Shown piece by piece: positions 37,459 through 49,485 of a DNA stretch of 58,000 nt. Position 1 is the first letter of the stretch. Each line of letters opens with the position of its first letter. Made by a program: the position numbers and the translations under genes. Source of the DNA: Cryptomeria japonica. Lineage: Eukaryota > Streptophyta > Pinopsida > Cupressales > Cupressaceae. The stretch covers positions 375,551,392-375,609,391 of the forward strand of contig NC_081415.1 of the NCBI RefSeq assembly GCF_030272615.1, read 5' to 3'. A model generated the notes under the pieces. The model did no database searches, was not told the origin of the DNA, and saw only the letters and a program-made list of their open reading frames with translations.

Positions 37459-38660
37459 TGCAGCATGATCAAATACACCATTTCTAAATAGGAAATAAGA
37501 ACGATCACGAATCCTTAACTATCTAAGCAATTCAAACATAAAACCAATGGAATAACATAATCAACCAAAATAGGAATTATAAATGAAATCAATTAAAAAC
37601 TTCCTATTCCATGACTGTGTATAACTTCCATTGTCCTTCTTCTCTCTGTGGTATGATGGCTCTCAGATATTGCACTGGCAACCTGCAATTGACACAAAGA
37701 TTTGAAGTTCGTGATCTAGAGGAATTGTGAGGATTGAATGCTCAATTTATAGCTTTTTGGAGAAGATTGGTTGAAAAGGTGGAACTCAGGTGAGCTCACA
37801 TGTTGATTGATAGTTGAACTGTTGACTTGGAGGTGAAATGGAATAGATTGAATAGATTAATTGAGTCAACTGATTGAGAAAAAGCTAACTGAAAGAAGAA
37901 AAAGAATGATTGGAAGAAATAAAGAAGATGACCAAGAGAACAAGAAGATGAAAATAGAGTCTGAAGAGATAAATGATTTAATTAATTAATTGATTGATTG
38001 ATTAAATTAATTAATTTAGCATGTGCTTGCACTTTGACTTAGATTTTCAATTTAATCTTTGCATGATATTTATTCAAATAATTGAATTCATTTAATTCAA
38101 TTTAGTATTTGAATATATTTAGAACTTGACTTTGATTTTCAATTTGGTTTTTGAAATCATGCACATGTAATTGAATTTGGAAGAATTTAGAAGAATATGA
38201 AATTAAATGAAATTAGAAGAATTAATTAGTTAATTAAATAATTTAAAGAAACTATTTAATTATTTAGAAATGAAATTTAATTAAATAATAAAGATTATTT
38301 AATTTAAAGGATTAAATTATAATAAATTAAATAATAAATATTTAATTAATATCTAGTTGATTAGAGAGATAGAAATTGAATAATTAGTAATTTATTTAAA
38401 TAATAAAGATTATTTAAATTGGGGAATCAATCAGATATAATTAAATAATAAGTATTTAATAAGTATTTAATTAATATTTAGAAAATGACTAAAATGATTA
38501 AATAATGATAGAATAGGAAATAGAATAATTAGTAAGATGATGAGAAAATATGAAATTAGAAGAATAAGATTAATTAACTTAATTAAATAATTAAAAAATT
38601 ATTTAATCAATTAGAGGAATAATTAGTACATGATCAATGAGACATTTTTAGGTGTCTACA
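37459..38660 (-). repeat. 3' LTR (left) of element A, 1202 bp
   Basis: It matches the right LTR, which is also 1202 bp once the solo LTR and one duplication copy are subtracted. It differs by scattered substitutions and small indels. On the minus strand a TATA box (GCTATAAATTGAG) lies at about 37741-37753. Confidence 0.9.
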
Positions 38661-38673
38661 TTTGCCCCTCTTT
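38661..38673 (-). promoter_or_regulatory. polypurine tract of element A
   Basis: On the minus strand AAAGAGGGGCAAA abuts the TGTAGACACC start of the 3' LTR. Confidence 0.85.
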
Positions 38674-38918
38674 GAGACAATGTCAAAATGACATTGTTTC
38701 AAAGAAAATGAAAAATTCTGCCCCAGTACGCCTCGGTACCACTATATAGTGTAAATATGCCCCCTCGGAAAAGGTGGTCGAAAAATTCAAAAATTGAGAC
38801 CATGTTTTTGATATCAGTGTAATAAGCAATCATATGAAGTTTCGTGCATTTTCAAAATCGTTTGAAGCTGGCGGGGACCACAGGCGTCGAGGTGTCAAAA
38901 AAAACCCTAATTTTGAGC

Positions 38919-38926
38919 TATAAATT
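38919..38926 (+). promoter_or_regulatory. candidate TATA box of the antisense PMD gene
   Basis: TATAAATT lies 100 bp before ATG 39019. The 14-mer AGCTATAAATTGAG around it is identical to the core around the minus-strand TATA of the left LTR (37741-37754). Confidence 0.55.
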
Positions 38927-39018
38927 GAGACTTTAGGTTTTCATTTGCTCATTTGGTATTTGGTAAGTTCTTTGTTTTCTCTGTGAATCTTGTGCTTTCT
39001 TTCGAGTATTTGATCATC

Positions 39019-41345
39019 ATGGCTAGTTATAGTGCTCGATTGCACCTGTCTAACCGAGTACATTCATATCAGAGACCTCATGGGACTAGCGGCATGATCT
39101 TTTTCCAATTTTTTCTTGATTTTCTTGCCAATTTTTCGCTATTTTTTTAAAAAATTCCAGTGACCAATTTTTCCTTTGTATCACCGATTTTCACGCATTC
39201 ACCTTAACTGTATCGCAAATGCCTTAACTGTTACGTAATCTCTCATAGCATTGCGCATTAGTGTAGAATGTACTACATTCATTCATATCATCACGCATAA
39301 GTGTTTAGTGTTACGCATGCGCTCATATCATTACACATTAGCTCTAAATGGAACGCAAAACCTATAAGTGTATCGTATTAGTAGTAACTATCATGCATTC
39401 GTTGTATGTGTAAATTTTTGTCATGCGTCTGAAAAAAAATTAATTTTTTAGTGATTTGATATCTGATATTTTCAATATTTTCTCTTTGCAGGAGAACATT
39501 AGAGTGCTATGTTGTCGACAGAACAGACCCAGTGGACTTGATCTTCGTGCTGACTTACTTCATGAGGAGATTGAGCATATCCGATAGCTCAGTTTATATC
39601 ATGTATTACACTTACCAGAGGTTACGACCAACAGGGCCATGATTACAGCTTTCATAGAGCGGTGTCATTGTGAGACTTGTTCATTCCATCTACTGACTGG
39701 GGAGGCATCCATTACGTTAGAGGATGTATGGCGTATACTGCGTATTCTGATTCATGGTGAGAGAGTTGTGTACGACCATGACGATGGCATTGCTGGATTG
39801 TGTGCACTTTTCGAGTGTGAGATACAGGACTTGCAGATCAGTGTTCGATATGACATCCCTTGGGCCTGGTTAGATTATGATGACATGACTATTGTACTAT
39901 GCGCTGGTGTTGGCGGTTTGTTGATACCTGACAGACGAGGTCACTAATTTCCATTTGGATGGGGTAGAGTGCTCCATGATATGATTGTTCATCGACGAGT
40001 ATATGCGTGGGGTCCATGTCTACTGGCCATGTTGTATTATCATATTCATGGGATTGTATATCTTGGATATCGGTCTATCAATTGTGGTGTGACACTGCTC
40101 CAAACTTGGGCATGGGAGCATATTTCTATTTTGAGACCTGTCATTCATGTTGATTTGCATCCTGGTGAGCCGTATGCTTTTAGGTACATAGCAGGTATTA
40201 GACACAGGGGCTCAGGTAACACCTTGTATTGGAGACATCAGTTTGACATACTGCAAGATTTTATTTGGAGACCATACTTAGATTGCCCCAGTTGGGTGGA
40301 TGACGTAGTACACTTGCCTTTCTGTCGACAGCAGAGGTATCTGATCGGTAGCACTTTTGAGACGCAACGGATTATAGAGATGTATCTCCCAGGTTGGGTA
40401 TTGAAATAGTTTGGAGAGGTACAGGTGACACCAGTTGTTACTGCTTACTTTGCTCATGTATCTCGGGAGGTATCTGATTGGGGGGTGTGCATACAACCAC
40501 ATGTTGCTTCTGTTGAGTTTGATGCTCTTCATTCGTTACTCTGGGGTTGGGGTAGAGGTGCAGCAGATCCAGGGACTATGCCTAAGTAAGATGCATGGTT
40601 TGTCAGACACAGGCCGATTCCACTTACGGATCCTGTTGTTCGGATTACAACACAGCAGTTTCGCCATCCTAGGCCGAGATTGAGGCTAGAGTTGGGGGAG
40701 AGAGCCGGAGGAGGAGAGGGGGTGGAGGAGCGGAGGATGGGGACGAGGATGTAGACATTGTTGGGGACACCGAGTCTATCAGCAGTGGGGATAGCAATGA
40801 TTCTTCGAAGTCATTGAGCAGCGAGGATGGAGATGATGATGATGATGATGATGATATGTCAAAGCTAGAGGAAGTACCTATTGTAGAGGGTGGAAGAGGA
40901 CAGGTGGGCGATGAGGACAATCCACAGATTCTTAGAGCGTGGATTCAAAGTTTGGAGGAGGAGGTCGCTAGACGAGATGTCGAGCGAGAGGTCTACCGTG
41001 CAGACTATGGTGCTTTAGAGGCTGAGAGGGATCGCCTCCAAAGGGAGAGAGATGATGCAGTTAGGAGAGCTCAAATCACCATGGATGCATATGATCAGCT
41101 ATTTGGACCAGCGACAAAGGCATGCGACCAAACAGATAGATATTTTGTTGCTGCACAGGAGGCTATTTATTATTGACATGCTTATGAGAGAGTTATCCCT
41201 AAGGGTCAGAGAGAGCCTAGTTATAGTGCCTTCATGGGGAGGAGATCAAGTCGATCTACTTCTTGACGGACTAGCAGTGGTGGTGTTATGGACAACCTCG
41301 GCATCCTGGGACAATTTCTAGTGGACAGGATCCACCTGCTGATAG
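39019..41345 (+). pseudogene. plant mobile domain (PMD) gene carried antisense in element A
   Basis: Exon 1 starts at ATG 39019 (MASYSARLHLSNRVHSYQRP). A clear 3' splice site (TTTTCTCTTTGCAG) ends at 39491, but the donor is uncertain. Exon 2 holds a nearly full PMD: MITAFIERCHCETCSFHL and ITLEDVWRIL (39639 on), LLQTWAWEHISILRP, and MYLPGWVLK-FGEVQ. These are typical of MAIN/MAIL-type PMD proteins, which in plants act in silencing and genome stability or occur in transposons. The tail (40700-41330) has an acidic Asp run, a coiled coil and a Ser/Arg end. Stops near 39582, 39945, 40407, 40588 and 41174 and one further down are all at Gln-like codons. One frameshift lies near 40690-40725. It converges on pol. 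The family call is secure; any role in the element is unknown. Confidence 0.85.
39194..39413 (+). repeat. eleven phased 20-bp units with CGCATT core in the PMD leader/intron
   Basis: Units start every 20 bases: 39194, 39214, 39234, 39254, 39274, 39294, 39314, 39334, 39354, 39374 and 39394. They begin CGCATT, CGCAAA, CGTAAT, CGCATT, TACATT, CGCATA, CGCATG, CACATT, CGCAAA, CGTATT and TGCATT. The period is strict although the units have diverged. The array lies between exon 1 and the 3' splice site. Confidence 0.85.
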
Positions 41346-41760
41346 AGGCAGTGTTGGTTGAGACATTTTTTTATCATGTTATCTGAGCCTTCGGGCTTGT
41401 TTATTGTATTCGTACACATTATCATTTTTGAGTTATATATATATATATATGATATGCAGTTTTTGGTAGTGATCTATTTATGTTTTGATTTATATGTATG
41501 CTTATATGATGCTATGAGTTATATGATGTATATCTATTTGATTCTTTATGATTCACGAATGAAATGGTTTTTATATGTATGTATCAATGATGCTAATGAA
41601 TGAAATGGTATCTATATTGTATGCATATTAACGGATGTTTATGAATGCAATGGTATTTATATGAATGCAATGGAATCTATTTGAATGTAATAGAATCTAT
41701 TTGAATCCAATGGAATCTATTTTTGTTTTTGTATGATAATGTCAGAACAAATTTTTAACT
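41346..41760 (+). repeat. AT-rich PMD 3' flank with a 20-bp tandem repeat
   Basis: Four exact-length 20-bp units occupy 41641-41720 (ATGAATGCAATGGTATTTAT and variants), with a fifth diverged copy near 41600. TA repeats lie near 41437-41450. No gene. Confidence 0.8.
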
Positions 41761-42695
41761 CAGATGCACTGTGAAGAAATGTTAGTAAGATAATAGAGAG
41801 AAGAGATTGATGATAGAAAGAATGTTAGAAATAATGTGACTCAGAGAGAAGATGAGAAATCAAGAAACTATCCAAAAAACACATGAGATGAGAATGAATT
41901 TGAAAGAATCACGAACTTGTGTCACATATTTTATTGTGCAACGTATATTCATCATTGAGCCTTATTATTGAACAATGGAGCTTAGCACATCAAGGTATAA
42001 GAAACCAAGATGCAAGATATCTCATTGTAGAAACAAACACGTAGTAGACAAGGAGTGAACCCTCCATTCTGGGAATTACACTAGGGGTCGAGGTATGTGT
42101 GGCATCCAATAGCTGAATGCTCCTATCACAGACACCCACTAGAGCAATTTCCCTAGAATTTCATCGGTTTGCACTACAAACAACAAACAAAGAAAAAGAT
42201 AATGCCCATCATGGCTCCTCTAGTCACTTGTGGACATCCCTGAGTAGCATAGGAACATAATCTGTCGCCAAATGATAAAAGATAAAGACTGACCCAGACA
42301 AAATTCAGCAGCTATACTGACCTTGTGCCTTCGTTCTCAGTTGCTTGATGTGATGGTTGATAATGTCTGATCTCAGAAAGTTGCGAACCCCGTTTAAGAC
42401 TAACCTGTCTGATTTCGAATGTATCCTCTTCTGTTTAAGACAAGATAATGATCACTTTGATATGGATATGATACAATTGATAAGGCAGTTTGATCAGTTG
42501 ATTACAGATGTTTGATTGGATAGTCGTATCCTTTATTGACCTCGTGCAAAGCGTTTGCTGGATATCTGCTAAGGTATTTGTTCTCACAAGACATTTTATT
42601 GCAAGTTTTTTGATTGATTTTCGATTTTTAGTTCTTTTCCAAGAGCTTTTTCTATGTTTTTGGATTATGAGGATAGATATTTGGATGTTTTGGGT
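41761..42695. other. spacer between PMD and pol in element A, part 1
   Basis: No supported coding sequence. It contains a CACATCAAGGTATAAG segment near 41977 that also occurs in element B's spacer. Confidence 0.5.
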
Positions 42696-43090
42696 TGATT
42701 TTTTCAGGACATTATATGGATGTTTTTGGTATTTTTTCAGGATTGTATTTGAATATTTTTTATATTTTTGAGTTTTTCAATGTTTTTGGTTTTTTTTTTA
42801 TTTATTTTTTTTCAAGATCGTATTTGATTTTTAGGATTTTTTTTTTCAGGATCATATATGATTTTTATTTTTTTCAGGATAGTATTTGATTTTTAGGATT
42901 TGTTTTTTCAGGATCGTATTTGATTTTTTAGGATTTTTTTTTCAAGATTGTATATGATTTTTTTTTTATTTTTTTTTTTCAGGATCGTATTTGATCTTTA
43001 GGATTTTTTTTTTTTAAGGATTGTTTTACGATTTTTTGGATTTTTTTAGGATTTACTCAGGACTTTATACAATTTTTTTGGATTTTTTCA
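42696..43090. repeat. T-rich degenerate minisatellite in the convergent spacer
   Basis: Units of roughly 35-50 bp read TTTTTTCAGGATCGTATTTGAT followed by TTTAGGATTT, repeated about eight times with length variation in the T-runs. Tandem repeats between pol and the 3' LTR are known in Tat/Ogre elements. Confidence 0.8.
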
Positions 43091-44235
43091 GTTATGCCCC
43101 TAGTGTGCAGACCTATATGACATGATGGTCTACAAAATGCATGTGGAGACAATGAATTTTGACATGACCTATGTTAATGCAATATGCATGATGAAGATGC
43201 ATTTCCTATTCTAACAAGGTTGACTGTGTTTGTTTTAGCATTTGTAATACACCAATTAAAATGGAGGTGCAAAACATTTCATAGATAAGCAATCAATCGA
43301 TTCTTAAGGTCCCTTGGAATATCCAAATTAACACACTTAGTGACTAGGATTTACAAATGGAGACGCAGAAAACTTCCCAATTGGTTCTTGAAACTTTGAT
43401 CTTCTTTTGCCCATGTGTGTGCAGATGAGTTAATTCATGCTCTCATGTTTACTCAAGATCCTTAGCATCCTATATGACTAGCTACATGGATTATCCTAAC
43501 TTCAAAAACATCTCGAATAGAGCCTCGCTGCCAACAAGCCTTGAGAGCTCCGACAAGATTATAGACTGTAATTTCTCAAATATTGCTCCATTGTCAGTAG
43601 GCGTCCATAGCCCTGATGGAGTTACTTGCATGTTCCCATAGTCAAGCTTTTTATCGCATTTGTATACATGATATTTTAGTTATATATCATTGCTCTTTTG
43701 CCTTGAGATGGATATTTGGCATAGCTTTTTTTCTTTTTATTTTCTTGCCTTGACTAGTAAGTAATGAAATCTACTTGGGTGTGACAATTACAACGGCGTT
43801 GAAGTAGAATTATAGATTCTTCACTAGTCATATGATCAACTAGGTGTCGAGAATGAATTAGAGATCTTCTTAATATGCTTGAGATATAGCAATTGATAGA
43901 TTTTGGGTTAACAAGTCTCAAATAGTAAAATTACTACCCAGCCATAAGTAAAGCATCGTCACAGGGTAATGTTGAAAATGAATGACCTTAGGACCTCAAA
44001 GACTTCATGTCTGAATATCTAAGAAAAGAGATGACCCTTGTTTCTCTTGAATGCAAATGAATGATAAACTTGAACAGTTGTCTTGTTTTATTGGTGCTTC
44101 TATATGAAAATACGGAAACTTTTAAGAATGCGATGCGTTAAAAAAAAAAATTATATGTAATGCAGTGCTTTGAATAATATGATATGCAATGTGGAAAGTA
44201 AAACCTAAACTACATAGCCCTTAGGTATAATATCA
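43091..44235. other. spacer between PMD and pol in element A, part 2
   Basis: Non-coding. I see no repeat or RNA gene. It ends at the integrase stop on the minus strand. Confidence 0.5.
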
Positions 44236-45291
44236 TTTAAGGTGCATGTTGTTCATAGGGTCAGAGAGTGGATCTCCCTCCATGGTAGCCAAATTATATG
44301 CTCCATTGCCTATAACCCTTGTTATGATAAAAGGACCCAGCCAGTTAGGTTCGAATTTCCATGGCTTTTCTCATTCCGCTAGGTTCCTTTGATTCTCTTT
44401 AAGAACTAGATCTCCCACTTCAAAAGTTCATGGGCGGACTCATTTATTATAACTCTGTCTCAGTCTGTTTTGATAACCTTGTAGATGATTGAACGTTGTT
44501 TGTCTTTTTTCATCAAGCATTTCTAGTTCTTGTAACCTTGCTACCTGGTAGTCTTCCTCTGATATGATGTTCTGTAAGGAGACTCTTAGAGACGGTATTT
44601 CTATTTCAAATGGGAGTATTGCTTTTGTACCATAGACCAAGGAATATGGTGTTGCTTCTGTAGGTGTGCATACTCCTGTTCCTATAAGCCCAAAGAGCGG
44701 GATTTAACTGGAGATGCCAGTCCCATCCTGTGTCAGTGACAACTTTCTTAAGAATTTTTAATATTGTTTTATTTGTTTCCTCTGCTTGTCCATTGCTTTT
44801 CGGATAATATGGCATGGAAAATCTCTGTTGTATGTGAAATTTGTCACACAACTCTTTCACTTTCTAGTTTTTAAATGGACGTCGATTATCTATCACGAAG
44901 CACAATGGAATCTCATATCTACATATAATGTAGTTGAGTATGAATTTTACTATTTGTTTTCCAGCAGTGTATGTAAGAGGAATTGCCTCAATCCATTTGG
45001 TAAAGTACTCAGTGGCTCTTAAGATGAACTTATTCCCATTGGAAGAAGTAGGGTTGATTTTACCCACTAGATCTAATCCCCATTGTGAAAATGGACACGG
45101 TGACGTAATGGTTTAAAGATCATGTGTTGGTGCATGAATCGGGTCTCCATAAATTTGGCATTGCTTACATTTATATTCATACTTATAAGCATCATTTTCC
45201 ATAGTTGGCCAGTAATAACCTGTTCTCAACAATTTCTTTGACAATGGTGGACCACTTTGGTGCACCCCACAAATTCCATCATGGACTTCCT
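44236..45291 (-). pseudogene. integrase of element A
   Basis: Order on the minus strand: HHCC zinc-binding part (EVHDGICGVHQSG ... YKCKQCQIYG, about 45295-45150), then the catalytic core with GLDLVG near 45080, IDNRRPF (second Asp; the usual Gly after DN is Arg) and NGQAEETNKTILKIL (Glu). The C-terminal part follows: TKAILPFEIEIPSLRVSL and FEVGDLVLKENQR ... FEPNWLGPF, ending near 44236. No chromodomain. The function would be insertion of the cDNA. Frame changes and stops inactivate it. Confidence 0.85.
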
Positions 45292-46560
45292 TTAAAGCAA
45301 GTTGCGCTTCATTTTCATCAAGACATCAGAGAAGAGTTCCATCAAATCCCTTTCTGTACAAATATCAGCTATAATGGTGTATCTAGATGTCTGACAAATA
45401 AGGGTCTTCTTTTGATTTCTGGACAGATCTGGTGACATGTATTGAGTATGTAAATATGTATATATTTCATTGTACCAAGGTGATTCTGGACCCACAATTG
45501 CACATGCATATTCTGTTGGGGGAGTCTCATATGCCGGTAGCATCAACTGTTCTATGATGAACTCAAATTGAGTTTCATTAGCAGGTATATTCAGAAGAGA
45601 TCCTATGGTAGCCATGGCATTTGTTGCCTTGTTTTGTATCCTTGGGATCTGTTCAAAGGTAATTTTGCTGAAGTGATCCTTGTAATCTTCTACCATCTTC
45701 TTATAAGGCATGAGTTTGTCATCCTTCGTGTTATAATCATCATTGACCTGGTTTACAATCAATTGTGAATCACCATAGACATGTAATTATTGTATTCTCC
45801 ACTGTACAGTTGTACAAAACCCTATGAGGAGAGCTTCATATTCAACTATATTGTTTGTGCATTGGAAATTGATCCTAAATGACTTAGGTATATAATCCCC
45901 TTGAGGGGTGACGAAAAGAATCCCTACTCCAGATCCTTGACTTGTATATGACCCATCAAAATATAATTTCCACATTATAGATGTAGTCAATGTAAACACG
46001 GATTCGTCCGGAAAGTCTATCAGCAACAGGTGACTATCCTGTAAAGGAGCCTCTGGTAATTGATCTATTATAGTTTTTCCTTTGATGGATTTTTTGTCTA
46101 TGTATTCTATATCAAACTCGCTCAGGATCATAACCCACTTAGCCAATCGCCCGATCAATGTTGCTCTGCTTAATAAGTACTTGAGTGGGTCAAAGTGTGC
46201 AATGAGTTGTACATTATGAATTAGCATGTAATGTATGACCTTTTGGGATGCAAATATTATTGCTAAGCATGCGCGCTCTATAGGGGTATAATTAAGCTCA
46301 TAGCCGATTAGAGTCCTACTTATATAATAAATGGCTCTTTCTTTTCCTTTTTCATCATGTTGTGCCAACAGAGCTCCTAGAGCTGAGTTTGTTGCTGATA
46401 TGTATAACAATAGATTTTTTCCTGGAGTAGGTGATACTAACACTGGTGTGTTTAAAAGATAATCTTTCAGAGATTGGAAAGCTTCTTGGCATTGTTCTGT
46501 CCGTTTAAAAGTAACTCCTTTCCTGAGTAAATGCTGGAAGGGGTGACACTTATCTGCCAA
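45292..46560 (-). pseudogene. dual RNase H (gypsy type plus archaeal-like) of element A
   Basis: The first domain (257-aa open stretch from 46560) has NLLLYISATNSALGALLAQ and YYISRTLIGYELNYTPIE, ending DIEYIDKKSIKGK. The second begins MWKLYFDGSYTSQGSG, with NIVEYEALLIG, VYGDSQLIVNQV and QNKATNAMATI. This shows the D-E-D-type spacing of archaeal-like RNase H. Having both is specific to the Tat lineage. A stop (near 45785-45787) at a Gln-like codon separates the open blocks. Confidence 0.85.
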
Positions 46561-47823
46561 CTACGCTATGAATCTCCTTATGGATTGCAATCTTCCTTGT
46601 AACCCTCTTATTTGTTTAAATTCTGATGGAGGTTGCATATCAATGATTGCCTTGACCTTGGCAGGGTCTACTTCAATTCCTCTGTTGGACACAATAAACC
46701 CTAATAGTTTACCTGTTGTTACGTCGAACACACACTTCTTCGGATTTAGTTTGACATTATATTGCTCCAACCGATAAAATATATGTGCAAGGATCGTAAG
46801 GTGACCTTCTCTTGTCTATGATTTAGCCAATAAGTCATCCACATAATCTTCCATTATGTTGTGGATCATGTCATGAAACAGTGTTGTCATGGCTCTTTGG
46901 TATGTTGCTCTGGCATTTTTTAGACCAAATGGCATCACATTCTAGCAATATGTTCCCCATGGGCATGTAAAGGTCATTTTATGTTGATCTTCTGGTGCAA
47001 TTTTAATCTAGTTATATCCTAAAAAACCATCCATTAAGGATAGCATTTCATTTCCAGCTGTTAGGTCAACTATCATATCGATATTGGGTAGCGGGAAGTC
47101 ATCCTTAGGACAAGCATTATTTAGATCTTGGAAATTTGTACAGATTCTTATTCCTCCTGTGGGCTTAGTCACAGGTACCAGGTTGGATATCCTTTCTGCA
47201 TAGTCAATAGGTCGAATGAAACCTACGCCCATCAGCTTTTGTAGTTCTATTTTAACTAGCAATGCAATACTTGGATGCATTTTTCTCATTTTTTGATTGT
47301 AAGGTTTAACTCCTAGTATCAAAGGTAAATGATGCAATACTAATTCAGGTTCTAAGCCTGGCATATCTGCATAGGACCGCACAAAACTGATAGTTCATTG
47401 CTTGAAAAAATGAATGAATATGTCTTTTTCTTCTTTGCTTAGTGATTTTGCCAGGTGGATGTTATGTACAGTATCTCCTTCTGCTATGTTTACTTCTTAT
47501 GTTTCTTCAATAAGAAATGTTGAACTTTCTCTTCCAATAGGAAGGTTACCCAACTTGCTCTTTCCATTATGGGTGGTTTGATCTTTATCTTCTGCTGTAG
47601 AGGTACTTTCTTCTCCAAATTATGTTGTTCTATCCAGGTCTACAGCAAACCCTGCTTTGTGATCACCTTGTGGAAATCCCTTTCTGACTCCGAGAAATTT
47701 TGCAATTGCTTCGTCGTTTTCAAACCAATCCAACGTTGGTTTTCCTTCTTTCCCCCAATCAATCAAGTGTGAATGTACAAGGGGTAAATCATTACTCCCC
47801 TCCATAGTAGACTCTGATAACAT
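46561..47823 (-). pseudogene. reverse transcriptase of element A with acidic N-terminal linker
   Basis: Reading leftward: linker with DWGKEGKPTLDWFENDEA, RT entry RSYADMPGLEPELVLHHLPL, IALLVKIELQKLMGVGFIRP, LNNACPKDDFPLPNID, MLSLMDGFLGYN and VMPFGLKNA. The catalytic MEDYVDDLL lies near 46850, then LLGFIVSNRGIEVDPAK and GLQGRLQSIRRFIA. RT copies RNA into cDNA in the particle. Stops within GYNxIKI, LLAKSx and FIAxLADK are at Gln-like positions. It aligns throughout with element B's RT. Confidence 0.9.
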
Positions 47824-48789
47824 GAAGACTTGATTGTTTGAATGACTTTGTGTATTTTCATCTTGTATAGGCTTTATTTGATACCTTAGTATGACACTTG
47901 TTGGTGGGCTAGAATCATGGAGTGATAAGAACTTGTAGTTGTGAGAGTTTGTCTCACTTTCAATGTATATTTCATCATCTGAGCTATCATCACTTATTTC
48001 TTCATGTTCCTACCACTAATTCTATTGTAGATTGACTGGCCTTCTTTGGACAGTACTTACCCTTCTTAAGCCTGGTATAAGCCTTTGCAATCTTTCTTCA
48101 TCTAATTCGTTAGGTTGATCCTAAGTCGTTTCCCATGGCAGAAGTATTGATAATAACCATGGATTAGATTCATCTGTTGGTGGTAAGCCTGCATCTATTG
48201 CAACATTAGCTTGTGTTGTTGTGTCGATAATTGTATCATTTTGTGACTCAGTGTTGGGTTCTTGTAGGAGTTGTCTCATGTCTTCTCCATATGATTTCGT
48301 GCTAGGCAATGTGGGTACCTGATTACTTGTTTGAGATGAAGATGGAAGCACCCATGTGGACAAATCCCTTTGTGGTATGTGGTCTGATGGTTTCATTGGT
48401 CGATTTAGTATATCAAGGGTACATTGTCTTGCTTCTATGATATGTGGTACATGCTTATACTCCAATCCTTGATTCCTTGGATTATCATTAGGAATAATAG
48501 GCTCTAGTCTTCCTTGTTTCTGTAACCCCAGGCCTGTGGTACCATCATATCCATGTCTCTAGAGAATTTTGAATCCATTTCCATACTGATCTATGGGTAT
48601 TTTAGGTATTGTCATATGATCCTCTTCTCTATATATCCAATGGTTAACATCTTCGTTCAGGGATTCTTCTTGTAAGTCACCCCATCTAACGAAAGGGCAT
48701 GAATCTGTGTATCTGACAATTTCTTTTCCTTTGTCGTGCTTTTGTACTGTATTGTGAGGTTTCCCAAAAGACTTAGCAGATAGAGACAA
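47824..48789 (-). pseudogene. linker with G-patch-like segment, element A
   Basis: Blocks at 48559-48789 and 48121-48465 are joined by a stop near 48558. Around 48540-48450 it reads HGYDGTTGLGLQKQGR and then NPRNQGLEY, a Gly-rich G-patch-like pattern. This is followed by a long Ser/Thr/Asn-rich, probably disordered stretch. It is equivalent to 34701-35600 in element B. Confidence 0.55.
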
Positions 48790-49485
48790 CTATTTCCCAT
48801 TTAAAGTATTTGCAATAGAATACTCTCCACAATCCATATCTTGTATTTGTAAGGAGGATGTTGTAGGCATATCATTTTTTGTTTCTGTGATTGTTAATGC
48901 CTCCAATTGTGTAGTGAGAGGTGTTGCTTGATTAATAGGTACCTGATTATCCACACTTTCTTTCAAGTAATTGCAATGTTGGAAGGGATTTGGATCACCC
49001 TTTATGGTGATTTCAATACCATTATATGGGAATTTGACACACTGATGAAATGTGGATGATACTGCTTGCATGGTGTGGATCCATGGGTGGCCCAATAACA
49101 TGTTATATCTCAGTTCTCTGTCCAAGACTTGAAAAGAAACCTCTATTGTTATAGGTCCCACTTGTACGGGTAATGTTACAATGCCTTTTGATGGACGTTC
49201 TTCATCAGCGTATGCCTTAATATTTATCCTCTTGGATGAATCAATACGAAGTTCAGAATATCCTAGCACCTTAACCAGTTTTAAAGTACAAATGTTGAGA
49301 CCGGCTCCTCCATCTACAAGTACTCTTCTGATTCTTCTCTTATGTATGTAAGCTTCCAGATGTAGTGGGTCATTATGAAGTAGTCTATCACTAGGAATGT
49401 CTTGTTCTGTGAATGCAATACGAGTGCCTTGTGTCAAATTTCCTACCATAGACTGGAAGGCATTTTCATCTATATCTTTGTCCAC
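48790..49485 (-). pseudogene. aspartic protease of element A
   Basis: It is a 231-aa open stretch. Active-site loop RRVLVDGGAGLNICTLKLV (about 49330-49270), then GPITIEVSFQVLDRELRYNM and LLGHPWIHTMQAVSS. The loop is D-G-G-A, the variant also seen as VDGGS in other Tat-type proteases. It would cleave the Gag-Pol precursor. It is the best preserved coding block in element A, and it keeps going to the spacer GEYSIANTLNGK before its stop. Confidence 0.85.
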
